From Multivorans sp965232105 (lineage in GTDB: Bacteria; Acidobacteriota; Thermoanaerobaculia; Multivoradales; Multivoraceae): a DNA stretch of 64,000 bases. The first letter of the stretch is position 1. Every line of letters starts with the position of its first letter. Of this stretch, positions 36,517-45,365 are shown one piece after another. The position numbers were made by a program, and so were the translations under genes. A model generated the notes under the pieces. The model had not been told where the DNA came from. It was given only the letters and a program-made list of their open reading frames with translations, and did no database searches. The stretch spans positions 1 to 64,000 of the forward strand of contig OZ246956.1 of the NCBI GenBank assembly GCA_965232105.1, in the 5' to 3' direction.

Positions 36517-37692
36517 ATGACCACACCCCGGATCGACGAAGCCCGCGCCGTCTCTCACCTGATGGACCTGCTCGCCATCGAGGGCCTGAGCGGCCGCGAA
36601 GGCAAGGTCGCGGCGGCGGTCCGGGAGAAGCTCCTCACCGCGGGTTGCGAGCCTTCCTGGATCGGGCATGACGATGCGAACGAGCGGATCCCCGGCGACT
36701 ACGAAGTCGGGAACCTGATCGTCGACCTGCCCGGCACGAGGCCGGGCCCGCGGCGGCTGTTCATGGGTCACATGGACACGGTGCCGCTCTGCCGCGGCGC
36801 GGTGCCGGTGCGCCGGAACGGACGGATCGAGGCCGAGGGCAACACGGCGCTCGGCGGCGACAACCGGACCTCGATCGGCGCCCTGGTCACGATGGTCGAG
36901 ACCCTGCTCGCTCAGGACACACCGAGGCCGCCGATCACGGTGCTGATGACGGTCGGCGAGGAAGTCGGCCTGTGGGGCGCGCGGACCGTGGAACTGGATC
37001 GCCTCGGGAATCCGGAGATGGGCTTCAACATCGACTCCGGCCCGGCCCACGTCGTGATCGTCGGCGCCACCGGCGCCGACCGCTGGCAGGTCGACATCCA
37101 TGGCAAGTCCTCGCACGCCGGTGTGCATCCGGAGCACGGAATCTCCGCCGCGCTCATCGCTTCACGGGCCGTCGCCGACGTGGCCGCCCAGGGCTACTTC
37201 GGCAAGATCGAACTTCCGGCCGGCAGCGGCACCTCGAACATCGGCCGCATGGCCGGCGGCGAGGCGAGCAACCAGGTGACGGATCACGTCTTCGTCTCCG
37301 GTGAATCCCGCAGCCACGACAAGGCGTTCCTCGCGCAGATCACGGCCGCCTACCGCGACGCCTTCGAACGGGCCGCGCGCAGCGTCACGAGTTCCGACGG
37401 CAACCGCGGCAGCGTCGACTTCCGCGCCGAGACCGACTACGACGCGTTCGAGATGCCCAGGGATTCACCGCCGATACAGCTCGCCGCGGAGCAGGTGCGG
37501 GCAGTTCTCGGCATGGAAGCCGAGTACCTCGTCGCCAACGGCGGCCTCGACGCGAACTACCTGAACGCCAAGGGTCTGCCCACCGTGACCCTGGGCGCCG
37601 GACAGCACAACCCGCACACCGTGGACGAGTACGTCGATGTACGGGAGTACCTCGACGGTTGTCGAACCATCGCCGCGATTGCCGCGGCCTGA
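36517..37692 (+). CDS. M20 family metallopeptidase (peptidase T-like)
   Basis: 391 aa. Di-zinc ligands are visible: GHMDTV (His85, Asp87), GGDNRT (Asp115), TVGEEVG (catalytic Glu148, ligand Glu149), NIDSGP, and the C-terminal AGQHNPHTVDEYV His. The lid domain has WQVDIHGKSSHAGVHPEHGISA. No signal peptide, so cytoplasmic. Related to tripeptidase/PepT-like enzymes and other M20 aminoacyl hydrolases; peptide substrate is inferred. Divergent from the sulfatase gene (65-bp gap). Confidence 0.9.
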   Translation: MTTPRIDEARAVSHLMDLLAIEGLSGREGKVAAAVREKLLTAGCEPSWIGHDDANERIPGDYEVGNLIVDLPGTRPGPRRLFMGHMDTVPLCRGAVPVRRNGRIEAEGNTALGGDNRTSIGALVTMVETLLAQDTPRPPITVLMTVGEEVGLWGARTVELDRLGNPEMGFNIDSGPAHVVIVGATGADRWQVDIHGKSSHAGVHPEHGISAALIASRAVADVAAQGYFGKIELPAGSGTSNIGRMAGGEASNQVTDHVFVSGESRSHDKAFLAQITAAYRDAFERAARSVTSSDGNRGSVDFRAETDYDAFEMPRDSPPIQLAAEQVRAVLGMEAEYLVANGGLDANYLNAKGLPTVTLGAGQHNPHTVDEYVDVREYLDGCRTIAAIAAA

Positions 37693-37718
37693 CTGCCAGC
37701 CACCTGGGAGAGAACCGT

Positions 37719-38636
37719 ATGAACACCCGCATGTTGCACGAGAAAGTGATCGCCGTAACCGGCGCCGGCCGCGGCATCGGCCGCGATATCGCCCTGCTCG
37801 CCGCCGCCCATGGCGCGTCGGTCATCGTGAACGACCTCGGCGGCTCCGAGCGCGGCGACGGCGGCGACCAGACACCGGCCCAGGCCGTCGCCTCCGAGAT
37901 CCAGGCTGCCGGAGGCCGCGCCGCCGCGAACTACGAGAGCGTCGCCGACTGGGGCGGCGCCGGGCGGATCGTCGAACAGGCCCTGGACGAGTTCGGCCAG
38001 ATCGATGGCGTCGTGAACAACGCCGGCATCCTGCGCGACAGCATCTTCCACAAGATGACCGAGAGCGACTGGGACGCCGTGATCGCCGTGCATCTCAAGG
38101 GCAGCTTCAACATGGCGCGGGCCGCCGCCCCCCACTACCGCAAGCAGATCGGCGGCGCCTTCGTCCACATGACGTCGACCTCGGGGCTGATCGGCAACTT
38201 CGGCCAGGCGAACTACGCCGCGGCCAAGCTGGGCATCGTCGGGCTGTCGAAGTCCCTGGCTCTCGACATGCAGCGCTTCGAAGTGCGCTCGAACTGCATC
38301 GCCCCGTTCGCCTGGTCCCGGCTGATCGGCACGATCCCGACCGCCGACCCGGCTCAGGCCGCGCGGGTCGCCAAGATGAAGGAGATGACCCCGGCGCTCG
38401 TCGCGCCGCTTGCCGTCTACCTGCTGAGCGATTCGGCGAAGGACACGAGCGGTCAGATCTTCACTGTGCGGAAGAACGAGATCTTCCTGATGAGCCAACC
38501 CAGGCCGGTCCGCTCGGTCCACAACAGCGACGGCTGGACCCCGGAGGCGATCGCCGAGTACGGCATGCCGGCGCTGGCCGGGTCGTTCCACGACCTCGAC
38601 CGGACGACCGACGTGTTCACCTGGGATCCGACGTAG
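37719..38636 (+). CDS. SDR family dehydrogenase, MFE-2 / 17beta-HSD4-like
   Basis: 305 aa; ATG preceded by GGGAGAG. Rossmann GAGRGIGRDIALLAAAHGASVIVNDLGG, NNAGIL, active-site MTSTSG and YAAAK (YxxxK). The long loop between VNDLGGS and the next helix and the C-terminal extension (FTVRKNEIFLMSQPRPVRSVHNSDGWTPEAIAE) are characteristic of the (3R)-hydroxyacyl-CoA dehydrogenase part of peroxisomal multifunctional enzyme type 2. Predicted NAD(P)-dependent oxidation of a hydroxyacyl-CoA, in keeping with the nearby crotonases and thiolase. Confidence 0.9.
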   Translation: MNTRMLHEKVIAVTGAGRGIGRDIALLAAAHGASVIVNDLGGSERGDGGDQTPAQAVASEIQAAGGRAAANYESVADWGGAGRIVEQALDEFGQIDGVVNNAGILRDSIFHKMTESDWDAVIAVHLKGSFNMARAAAPHYRKQIGGAFVHMTSTSGLIGNFGQANYAAAKLGIVGLSKSLALDMQRFEVRSNCIAPFAWSRLIGTIPTADPAQAARVAKMKEMTPALVAPLAVYLLSDSAKDTSGQIFTVRKNEIFLMSQPRPVRSVHNSDGWTPEAIAEYGMPALAGSFHDLDRTTDVFTWDPT

Positions 38637-39449
38637 CTACAACTGCCAGGCCAGCAGCAACTGGACGGCGCTCTCGTCTTCGTCCGTGCCGAGTTTGTTG
38701 CTCCAGTACTGGTACTCGATACCCGCGAAGAGCTTGCCGGCGTCGCCGCCGAACGCCTTGCCCGCGTCCCAGCGGAACTGCGGCTGGGCCAGGATCGACC
38801 CGCCGTAGGTCTGCCCGAACTCGTTCGTCACGCTGCCGATGTACTCGGCGTGGCCGGTGATCTGGAAGCTCTGCTCACCGGCGGAGAACAGGTACAGCCA
38901 GTTCACGTCGAAGCAGTAGCTGTCGTCGGTCCGCGGCGCGCCGCCGGCGCCGACGCCGCTGCTGCCGTCGAGGTACAGCATCAGGTCCGTGTTCAGGAAG
39001 ATGAACCCGGACGCCTTCCAGGCCAGGCGCAGGCCCGGCAGGTACTTGACGACCTTCGCGTCGCCGGCGGCGTTCACGCCGGCGATGAAGCCGACGTCGG
39101 CCAGCGGGCCGCCGCCGACCGTCTTCCCGGTCATCTTGCCGAGGCTTAGCGTCGGATACCACTCGCCGTAGAAGTCCCGCTCGTTGAAACCGTCGCTGCC
39201 CTTGTCGTCGAGATAGTCGATGAAGAAGAAGCTGTCGCCGTACTTCCACTGCGCCGCCTGCTGCAGGGTCAGGACGAAGCTCTCCTCCTCCTGCGCGGAG
39301 AAGGGGTTCAGCAGTTCGCCGAACTGGAAGTGAAACTCGGTCTGGGCCGTGGCCGGCCCGGAGGTCAGAGCGAGGAGCAGCGGGACGCCGGCGGCGACGA
39401 AGAACCGCCGCCGGAGTCTTGCGATTCCCGTAGCGCCCCTCAGCCTCAC
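38637..39449 (-). CDS. Tsx-like nucleoside-channel family outer membrane protein
   Basis: 270 aa from a GTG that overlaps the thiolase stop as GTGA. Signal peptide ends ATAQ-TEF. The mature protein is a 12-strand barrel candidate with blocks typical of channel-forming Tsx/OmpK: FHFQFGELLNPF near the N-terminus, WKYGDSFFFIDYLDD, FYGEWYPTLSLGKMTG, and a C-terminal aromatic strand ending in Leu. Predicted outer-membrane pore for nucleosides or other small molecules. Its stop abuts the stop of the convergent SDR gene with no gap (TAGCTA). Confidence 0.82.
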   Translation of the reverse strand: MRLRGATGIARLRRRFFVAAGVPLLLALTSGPATAQTEFHFQFGELLNPFSAQEEESFVLTLQQAAQWKYGDSFFFIDYLDDKGSDGFNERDFYGEWYPTLSLGKMTGKTVGGGPLADVGFIAGVNAAGDAKVVKYLPGLRLAWKASGFIFLNTDLMLYLDGSSGVGAGGAPRTDDSYCFDVNWLYLFSAGEQSFQITGHAEYIGSVTNEFGQTYGGSILAQPQFRWDAGKAFGGDAGKLFAGIEYQYWSNKLGTDEDESAVQLLLAWQL

Positions 39450-40627
39450 GCCACCTCGAACAGTCCCGCGGCGCCCATGCCGCCGCCGATGCACATCGTG
39501 ACGACGACGTTCTTCGCGCCGCGACGCTTGCCCTCGATCAACGCGTGACCGACCAGGCGCGCACCGCTCATGCCGTACGGATGGCCGATCGAGATCGCGC
39601 CTCCGTTCACGTTCAGCTTCTCGTTCGGGATGCCCAGCCGATCGCGGCAGTAAATCACCTGGACCGCGAACGCCTCGTTGAGCTCCCAGAGGTCGATGTC
39701 GTCCATCGTCAGGTCGAACCGCTTGAGCAGCTTGGGGACGGCGAAGACGGGACCGATGCCCATCTCGTCCGGTTCGCAGCCGGCGACCGCCATCCCCTTG
39801 TAGATGCCGAGCGGCTCGAGGCCACGCTGCTCGGCCAGCTTCGAGTCCATGACCACGCACGCCGACGCACCGTCGGAGAGCTGGCTGGCGTTGCCCGCCG
39901 TGATCGTGCCGTTCTCGCGTACTGGCTTCAGCCCGGAGAGGCCTTCGATCGTCGTGGTGGGGCGGTTGCCCTCATCCTGGCTCAACTCGACCTCGCCGAA
40001 GCTGATGTCGCCGGTCGCCCTGTCGAGGATCATCTTCGTCGCATTCATCGCGATGATCTCGTCGTCGAAGGCGCCCGATTCCTGGCCGGCGGCGGTCCGC
40101 TGCTGGCTCTGCAGCCCGTACTCGTCCTGCTGCTCGCGACTGATGTCGTAGCGCTTCGCCACGACTTCCGCGGTGTCGATCATCGGCAGGTGGAGATCCG
40201 GCTTGTTCTCCCGGATCCAGGGATCGGGAGTCCGGAAGTGGTTCATCTTGTCGTTCTGGACGAGGCTGATCGAGTCGATGCCGCCGGCGACCACGACCGG
40301 CGCCCCATCGACCATGACCTGCTTGGCGGCGGTGGCGATCGCCATCATGCCCGACGAGCACTGCCGGTCCATCGTCATCCCCGAGACCTCGACCGGCATG
40401 CCGGCACGAATCGCGCACTGCCGAGCGACGTTGTTGCCCTGGGAGCCCTGCTGCATGGCGCAGCCCATCACGACGTCGTCGACCTCGCCCTTCTCGACAC
40501 CGGCGCGTTCGACCGCGGCGGCAATCGCAGCCGCGCCCATGGTCGGCGATTCGAGGTTGTTGAAGGCGCCGCGATAGGCCTTTCCGATCGGCGTACGGGC
40601 GGTGGAAACGATGACGGCGTCAGTCAT
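39446..40627 (-). CDS. Thiolase (acetyl-CoA C-acyltransferase)
   Basis: 393 aa. Catalytic Cys in DRQCSSGMMAIA, His in GGAISIGHPYGMSGARL and second Cys in MCIGGGMGAAGLFEVA are all present, along with NEAFAVQ. Known: cleaves 3-ketoacyl-CoA to acetyl-CoA plus shortened acyl-CoA, or condenses two acetyl-CoA; the gene context (two crotonases, SDR) favours beta-oxidation. Start ATG; an operator-like palindrome lies about 70 bp upstream. The overlap with the Tsx-like gene is unusual and suggests coupled expression of a porin with the catabolic enzyme. Confidence 0.95.
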   Translation of the reverse strand: MTDAVIVSTARTPIGKAYRGAFNNLESPTMGAAAIAAAVERAGVEKGEVDDVVMGCAMQQGSQGNNVARQCAIRAGMPVEVSGMTMDRQCSSGMMAIATAAKQVMVDGAPVVVAGGIDSISLVQNDKMNHFRTPDPWIRENKPDLHLPMIDTAEVVAKRYDISREQQDEYGLQSQQRTAAGQESGAFDDEIIAMNATKMILDRATGDISFGEVELSQDEGNRPTTTIEGLSGLKPVRENGTITAGNASQLSDGASACVVMDSKLAEQRGLEPLGIYKGMAVAGCEPDEMGIGPVFAVPKLLKRFDLTMDDIDLWELNEAFAVQVIYCRDRLGIPNEKLNVNGGAISIGHPYGMSGARLVGHALIEGKRRGAKNVVVTMCIGGGMGAAGLFEVA

Positions 40628-40683
40628 GGAGTAGCTCCCTGGCTTCGATTGGTTGCGGTGGTTCGATGTCGTCGACGTTGAAG

Positions 40684-40712
40684 GAGAATAGCACCTACCG
40701 TACGGTCGGTCG
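40684..40712 (-). promoter_or_regulatory. Thiolase promoter with TetR-type operator palindrome
   Basis: Minus-strand TATTCT (40684-40689) is a good -10; no strong -35 is seen at the expected distance. Immediately upstream, 40693-40710 reads ACCTACCGTACGGTCGGT, a palindrome with one mismatched pair around the perfect ACCGTACGGT core. Such ACCG-rich palindromes are typical operators of TetR-family regulators of fatty-acid degradation. A repressor bound here would block the promoter (inference). Confidence 0.55.
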
Positions 40713-40716
40713 GTTC

Positions 40717-41568
40717 CTAATCCTCCAACCAGGCGTTGAAGGCCGGCGTCCGCTTGGCGCGGAAGGCCGCCACACCCTCACGGGAGTCCGGGTGATGGTC
40801 GGCCATCGGTGTCCGGGCCGCGATGTCCTCGAGGGACTGCTCCCAAGTCTGGTCGGCGGCGTTGTAGAGGCTGCGCTTGAGCAGGCGCATCGCCACCTGC
40901 GGCCCGTTCGCGAGTTCGCGGGCAAGATCCATGGCCCGCGGCATCAACTCGTCCGGTTCCACGACCTCGTGGACGAGACCCAGGTCGAGCGCGTCCGCCG
41001 CGCCGACGAGCCGGTTGCGCATGAGGAAGTCGATCGTCTTCGGCAAACCCATCATCTGCAGCAGCAGGTAGTGGCCGCCCTCGTCCGGCAGCAGGCCGAA
41101 GCGGAGCGTGCCGCTGCCCATGCGCGCCGCCGTCGAGGCGATCCGAAAGTCACAACTCAGCGCCAGCGAGAAGCCGGTCTGGACCGCCACGCCGTTCATC
41201 GCCGCGATCGTCAACTTGTCCAGGCCCCGGATCGCCGTGTTGATGGGCTGCGAGATCTTGCGCAGCCCGTTGATCGTGCCGAGCACGTTGTCGTGACCGC
41301 GGTGAATGTCAGGCACCAGCGCCTCGCCGCGCCGGCCCTTGTCCTGGCCGCTGATGTCGTCGCCGGCCGAGAAGGCCCTGCCGCTACCAGTGAACAGCAC
41401 GACCCGCACGGAATCCTCCATCGCGGCCTGGTTGAGCGTCTCCAGCAGGTCACGCTTCATCGGCGCGTCCATGCCGTTGAGCCGGTCCGGCCGGTTGAAC
41501 GTGACGACGAGGATCCCCGGATCCTCCAACGACACCTCGAAGCCTCTGCACTCACCCGTCCGAATCAT
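40717..41568 (-). CDS. Enoyl-CoA hydratase/isomerase (crotonase) family protein
   Basis: 283 aa. ILVVTFNRPDRLNGMDAPMKRDL, VLFTGSGRAFSAGDDISGQ (oxyanion hole), and IAAMNGVAVQTGFSLALSCDFRIAS define a crotonase; RFGLLPDEGGHYLLLQMMG carries the PDEGG block, with acidic residues at the catalytic position. It lies upstream of the thiolase on the same strand, but the operator-bearing gap shows the thiolase has its own promoter. Predicted role: hydratase or isomerase step of acyl-CoA degradation. Confidence 0.92.
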   Translation of the reverse strand: MIRTGECRGFEVSLEDPGILVVTFNRPDRLNGMDAPMKRDLLETLNQAAMEDSVRVVLFTGSGRAFSAGDDISGQDKGRRGEALVPDIHRGHDNVLGTINGLRKISQPINTAIRGLDKLTIAAMNGVAVQTGFSLALSCDFRIASTAARMGSGTLRFGLLPDEGGHYLLLQMMGLPKTIDFLMRNRLVGAADALDLGLVHEVVEPDELMPRAMDLARELANGPQVAMRLLKRSLYNAADQTWEQSLEDIAARTPMADHHPDSREGVAAFRAKRTPAFNAWLED

Positions 41569-41742
41569 GCCCGCCGCTCCTTCCCGTGCCGTCGTTGTTC
41601 GATGAAGGCCGGTGATTGTGGCACAGCGGGCCGCGGGCCGAACCTGCGCGAACGGTCCTCTCGCATGCTACCGTCCGCCCATCGTAATCGGGCCCGTTCC
41701 AGGGGCCTCATCGACATCAGCAATCAGGAGAACGACCCGCCA

Positions 41743-42117
41743 ATGAGACGGTTCATCATCGGGCTGTCGGCATGCGTCCTGGCAACGACCCTCGTGTCGA
41801 CGGCCCTGGTCGCATCCGGCTCCATCGCCGCCGGCAAGGGGATGAATCCCCGAGATGCCTACACCATGGGCAAGGCCCTGACCTTCCAGAAGCTCGTCTG
41901 CGCGTCCTGCCCGCTGCAGAAGCGTGATCTCGACCGGAACCGCGCCATGAGCCTCAAGGACAGCCTCGAGGCGCGGGACGAAGCGACCAAGCCCGGCACG
42001 GCGGACGACGAACACATCGGCGTCCTCTGCCCCGGCGCTGGCGCCGCCCAGTGCGACGGCAAGCCGGACGAGCAGGAACTCGTCCACTTCTATCTGACCC
42101 GGCGCTACAAGCTGTAG
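41743..42117 (+). CDS. Small secreted protein with CxxC motif, uncharacterised
   Basis: 124 aa. Signal peptide MRRFIIGLSACVLATTLVSTALVASGSIAAG. The mature protein has KLVCASCPLQKRDLDRNRAMSLKDSLEAR and a later LCPGAGAAQCDGKPDEQELVHFYLTRRYKL: four Cys in total, two as CxxC. CASC-P is not a heme c site (no CxxCH). Redox or metal binding is possible. AGGAG lies 12 bases before the ATG. Followed after 14 bp by an outer-membrane-type protein gene, so the two probably form one unit. No family recognised. Confidence 0.7.
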   Translation: MRRFIIGLSACVLATTLVSTALVASGSIAAGKGMNPRDAYTMGKALTFQKLVCASCPLQKRDLDRNRAMSLKDSLEARDEATKPGTADDEHIGVLCPGAGAAQCDGKPDEQELVHFYLTRRYKL

Positions 42118-42131
42118 GAAGGGACACACCG

Positions 42132-43037
42132 ATGCCCCGCGATAGCCGTACCGGCGGGAAGGCGTCCGTGCGCTTTCCGATCCTTCCCGTCATCCTCCTC
42201 GCCGCCGCGCCGTCGGCGGCCCCCGTCCTCGGCCAGGCGTCTCCCTGGCTTCCCGCTCCAGGCGCCGGGGACATCACCGTCTCCTACGTCTCCCAGGAGG
42301 CTACCGAGTTCTACCGCCAGACCGAGAAGAGGCCGACCCCCGGCGGCGGCAACGATCTCGAGCAGCAGACGCTCTGGGTCACCGGAAGTTACGGCCTGTC
42401 GGACGCCTGGGCGCTCGACCTGCGCGTCGGAACGGCCGAGAGCACCTTCCCTGCCGGACCCATGGCGCCCTTCCCGCCCAAGGAGAACCTGAGCGGACTC
42501 GTCGACCTCTCCGCCGGCATCGTGTGGCGGATGACCGACGAACTGACCGGCAGTGGGGCGACCACGGCCCTGCGGGGCGGAGTGATCATTGCCGGCGACT
42601 ACACGACCGGTTACATCAGCTCGCTGGGCGACGGCGGCGACGGCGCGGAGCTGTCCGTCATCGTCGGCAAGCTCGTCGGCGATCGGGTCGCCGTCTCCGG
42701 CGAACTCGGCTACCGCCACCGCAACAGCAACGTCCCCGCGGACACCTTCCTGAACCTCTCGGCAGGCGTGGCGATGGGCGCGGGCTCGGGCCTCAGCCTG
42801 GACTACCGGATGGTCGACGCCGAGTCCTCGGGACTCGACATCGGCGTGCCGCCCTTCACGCCGGCCCGGTTCCCGGAACTGGAAGAGGACATCCAACTCC
42901 TGATCGGCACGCTGAGCTTCAGCCTGACGGACACGACGAACCTCGGCGTCTCCTACGGCGCCGTGCTGGACGGTCGCAACACGGCGGCCAGCGACGTCGT
43001 CAGCGTCTCGGTCGGCTTCTCGTTCGACACCTACTGA
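42132..43037 (+). CDS. Predicted outer-membrane beta-barrel protein, uncharacterised
   Basis: 301 aa with signal peptide ending VLG-QAS. The mature region alternates short aromatic/hydrophobic strands with turns: GDITVSYVSQEATEFYR, LWVTGSYGLSDAWALDLRVGTAES, SGLVDLSAGIVWRMTDE, VSGELGYRHRNSN, LIGTLSFSLTDTTNLGVSYG, and ends VSVSVGFSFDTY with a C-terminal aromatic residue, as expected of a barrel recognised by BamA. Resembles transport-related or MetA-pathway-type barrels of unknown function. Forms a likely pair with the small CxxC protein upstream. Confidence 0.72.
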   Translation: MPRDSRTGGKASVRFPILPVILLAAAPSAAPVLGQASPWLPAPGAGDITVSYVSQEATEFYRQTEKRPTPGGGNDLEQQTLWVTGSYGLSDAWALDLRVGTAESTFPAGPMAPFPPKENLSGLVDLSAGIVWRMTDELTGSGATTALRGGVIIAGDYTTGYISSLGDGGDGAELSVIVGKLVGDRVAVSGELGYRHRNSNVPADTFLNLSAGVAMGAGSGLSLDYRMVDAESSGLDIGVPPFTPARFPELEEDIQLLIGTLSFSLTDTTNLGVSYGAVLDGRNTAASDVVSVSVGFSFDTY

Positions 43038-43052
43038 TCGCGGGCAACCCGA

Positions 43053-43169
43053 GCGCGGCGGAACGACCCGGCGCCGGCGCTTGGCGCCCGATGACGGGTG
43101 CACGGAGCGGTTCGCGTGCGGCGCAGATTGCGCCACAAGGGGTTCCCAGGTCGGAGCGTTCCGCCGCGC
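43053..43169. repeat. 13-bp inverted repeats in a convergent gap
   Basis: GCGCGGCGGAACG (43053-43065) is the exact complement of 43157-43169. The enclosed bases contain smaller hairpins such as GGCGCA-GAT-TGCGCC. It fills the 139-bp space between the barrel gene and the convergent DUF547 gene. A bidirectional terminator or repeat element is possible; no T-run follows. Confidence 0.6.
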
Positions 43170-43176
43170 ATGGCTT

Positions 43177-43998
43177 CTACGGGGCGTTCAGGCTCCAGTC
43201 GTACTCGTAGTCGACCGAGCCTTCGAAGCCCTCGAGACGCCCGGCGAGGTGCTCGTCGGCGTACTCGACGAGGTGCGCCACCACGGACTCCTCCGTATCG
43301 CCGAAGTCCTCGGCGTACCAGTCATAGATGCTCGAGATGACGATGAAGTCCTCGTCGACGAAATCGACTCCCCGTGGGTTGTTCACGTAGTCGCGAGCCC
43401 CCTGCTCCAGCAGCGATTCCGTGTTGGCGGCCGTGAAGGCTGTCGCCAGCAGATGGGGACAGCCGTACGCGGCGCAGTTCACGGCGTAGTGAATCCGCTT
43501 GTCTTTCCATAGAGGCCGCAGGATGCCGTGCTCGATGTCGTCCAGGGTCAGATCCCGGCCGTTCACGCTGGCGTGCACGTCACCCCAGGGCCCGGTGTTC
43601 GGAACGACTCCCACGTGGATCTCCTTGATGGAATCCACCGGATACTCCGAGAGCACGACGTGGACCGTCAGCGCGTTGTAGAGGTTGATCCAGTACGCCA
43701 TCTGTTCGGCCCGCGGGTAGGCCAGCGGATCGAGCCCCTGCAGGTACCGAAGGTATGCAGCCAGCTTCGCCCGGTCGCCGTCGCTCGCCGAAAACGAGGC
43801 GTAGTCCACCAGGTTGACGCCGGAATCGTCGGCGCGGACGTAGACGTCCAGCAGCTCCTGCCAGGCGCCGTGATCGATCCGTTCCGTATTCGTTTCGTCG
43901 CTGGCGTTCCAGCCCGCGATCTCATCGGGTTCCGGGGCGCCGCAGGCAGCGGAAAGAGCCGCCGCAACCAGAACGCCCGCCCACCGGCGAGCCGTCAT
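43177..43998 (-). CDS. DUF547 domain lipoprotein
   Basis: 273 aa from the ATG overlapping the upstream stop (ATGA). Lipobox LSAACG at about residue 19. DUF547 is recognised from VDYASFSASDGDRAKLAAYLRYLQGLDPLAYPRAEQMAYWINLYNALTVHVVL, then LTLDDIEHGILRP and IHYAVNCAAYGCPHLLATAF (Cys and His candidates for catalysis or metal binding). Known: DUF547 proteins resemble papain-like or transglutaminase folds but lack an assigned activity. Last gene of the operon with GT-C, cobalamin-binding-like and MMPL genes. Confidence 0.9.
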   Translation of the reverse strand: MTARRWAGVLVAAALSAACGAPEPDEIAGWNASDETNTERIDHGAWQELLDVYVRADDSGVNLVDYASFSASDGDRAKLAAYLRYLQGLDPLAYPRAEQMAYWINLYNALTVHVVLSEYPVDSIKEIHVGVVPNTGPWGDVHASVNGRDLTLDDIEHGILRPLWKDKRIHYAVNCAAYGCPHLLATAFTAANTESLLEQGARDYVNNPRGVDFVDEDFIVISSIYDWYAEDFGDTEESVVAHLVEYADEHLAGRLEGFEGSVDYEYDWSLNAP

Positions 43999-45365
43999 TC
44001 CATGTCTCCTCGCATCGTTCCTCCCGTTTCCGGCGGACGCGCCCGAAGCCGCGCCAGCCGCTGTCTCCGCAAGAACAGGTCGACCGCCAAGGCCGACCCG
44101 ATCAGACCGAACTGCAGTCCGCGAACCCATGCCGGCTGTTCGTAGGCCTGCAACGCGTAGTCCGGGATGTTGAGTCCCGTCACGTAACTGAGCAGCACGG
44201 CCACCGAAGCCGTCCACGCCCAGGCCGTCGGGAAGAGTACCGCGAAGGGCAGCAGCCAAAGCAGGTACCACGCGTTGATCACAGGCGACAGCAGGAGCAG
44301 CGCACCGAACAGCCAGTCGCCGCGGGGAACTCCCCGCTCATCGCGCCGGACATGGATGTGGCGAACGGCCCAGGCAAGCCAGAAGGCGACGAACGCGGCG
44401 CCGACGACAAGCCGCGCATGCGAAGCCTCCAGGAACGTCCCGAGCACCCCGAACACGGCCGAGTTGAACTCCCAGTCGCGCGTGAACGTCCCAAGCGACG
44501 TGAGATCGGTGCCTCCGGCGAGGACGAACGGCAGGTAGGCCGCCGCCACCGTGGCCGCGAAGAGCAGCCAGTGGCGGACCCGCCCGCCGACCAGGATCAG
44601 CGGCGCCACGACGAGCGCGAACGCCTTCGTCGCCACCGCCAGCCCGAGCAGGACGGCCGCGACCGACCAGCGACGGGCCCGCGCGAGCAGAACCGCCGCC
44701 AGCAGCAGGCAGACGCCGACGCCGTCCGGATGAGCGGTGAAGGCGATCTCCTTGACGACCAGCGGGCACCACGCGTAGAGGAGGACGTTCCGGGCCGGTG
44801 CCAGGCGGAGCAGCAGGGCGACGGCGGCCAGATCGACCGCGATCAGGATCGCCTGCAGCACGGCAACGCTCGCCGGCTTGATCCAGTAGGCGACCAGGAA
44901 GACGACCTGGGTGACCGGCGCGTAGATCGTCGGCAGTTCCGGGTAGTTCACGCCATCCAGGACGCCCTGGAAGAGCGCAGGCACCGCCGGGTCGATGAAG
45001 AACTCCTCGGGTGCCATGCCGTACGGCGTACCCGCGGTAGCGAACCGGAATCCGTCCCACAGGTAGCGATAGAAGTCGTCCTCGTAGAACGGACCACCGA
45101 TCAATCCGCAGAGGCGGAAGGCGACCGCCCAGAAGAACAGTCGACCGACCGGGAAGGACTCCCCCGTCTTTCGGAAGTGGAAGAACAGGCCGAAGACCGG
45201 AAGACCGATCCAGGCGACGAGCAGGAAGAACGCCCGCAGGTCGGGCTCACCGGGCTGTCGCGCGAGCGCGGCCAGGGCCGCGTACCCGAGAACGCACCAG
45301 AGACCCACCCCATCCGTGTACCGAAGCGACCTCCGCGAGGGCCGCTCGACTCCAGGATCAGCCAA
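43995..45365 (-). CDS. GT-C fold glycosyltransferase (mannosyltransferase-like)
   Basis: 456 aa with about ten to twelve hydrophobic helices. The first periplasmic loop has GPFYEDDFYRYLWDGFRFATAGTPYG, the acidic motif of GT-C enzymes that use polyprenyl-phosphate sugars; LYAWCPLVVKEIAFTAHPDG and PVINAWYLLWLLPF match DUF2029/GT87-like mannosyltransferases. Adds a sugar to a lipid or polymer at the outer face of the inner membrane (family knowledge; acceptor unknown). TTG start overlaps the upstream stop by 8 bp; a GTG 19 codons in is an alternative. Confidence 0.85.
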   Translation of the reverse strand: MADPGVERPSRRSLRYTDGVGLWCVLGYAALAALARQPGEPDLRAFFLLVAWIGLPVFGLFFHFRKTGESFPVGRLFFWAVAFRLCGLIGGPFYEDDFYRYLWDGFRFATAGTPYGMAPEEFFIDPAVPALFQGVLDGVNYPELPTIYAPVTQVVFLVAYWIKPASVAVLQAILIAVDLAAVALLLRLAPARNVLLYAWCPLVVKEIAFTAHPDGVGVCLLLAAVLLARARRWSVAAVLLGLAVATKAFALVVAPLILVGGRVRHWLLFAATVAAAYLPFVLAGGTDLTSLGTFTRDWEFNSAVFGVLGTFLEASHARLVVGAAFVAFWLAWAVRHIHVRRDERGVPRGDWLFGALLLLSPVINAWYLLWLLPFAVLFPTAWAWTASVAVLLSYVTGLNIPDYALQAYEQPAWVRGLQFGLIGSALAVDLFLRRQRLARLRARPPETGGTMRGDME

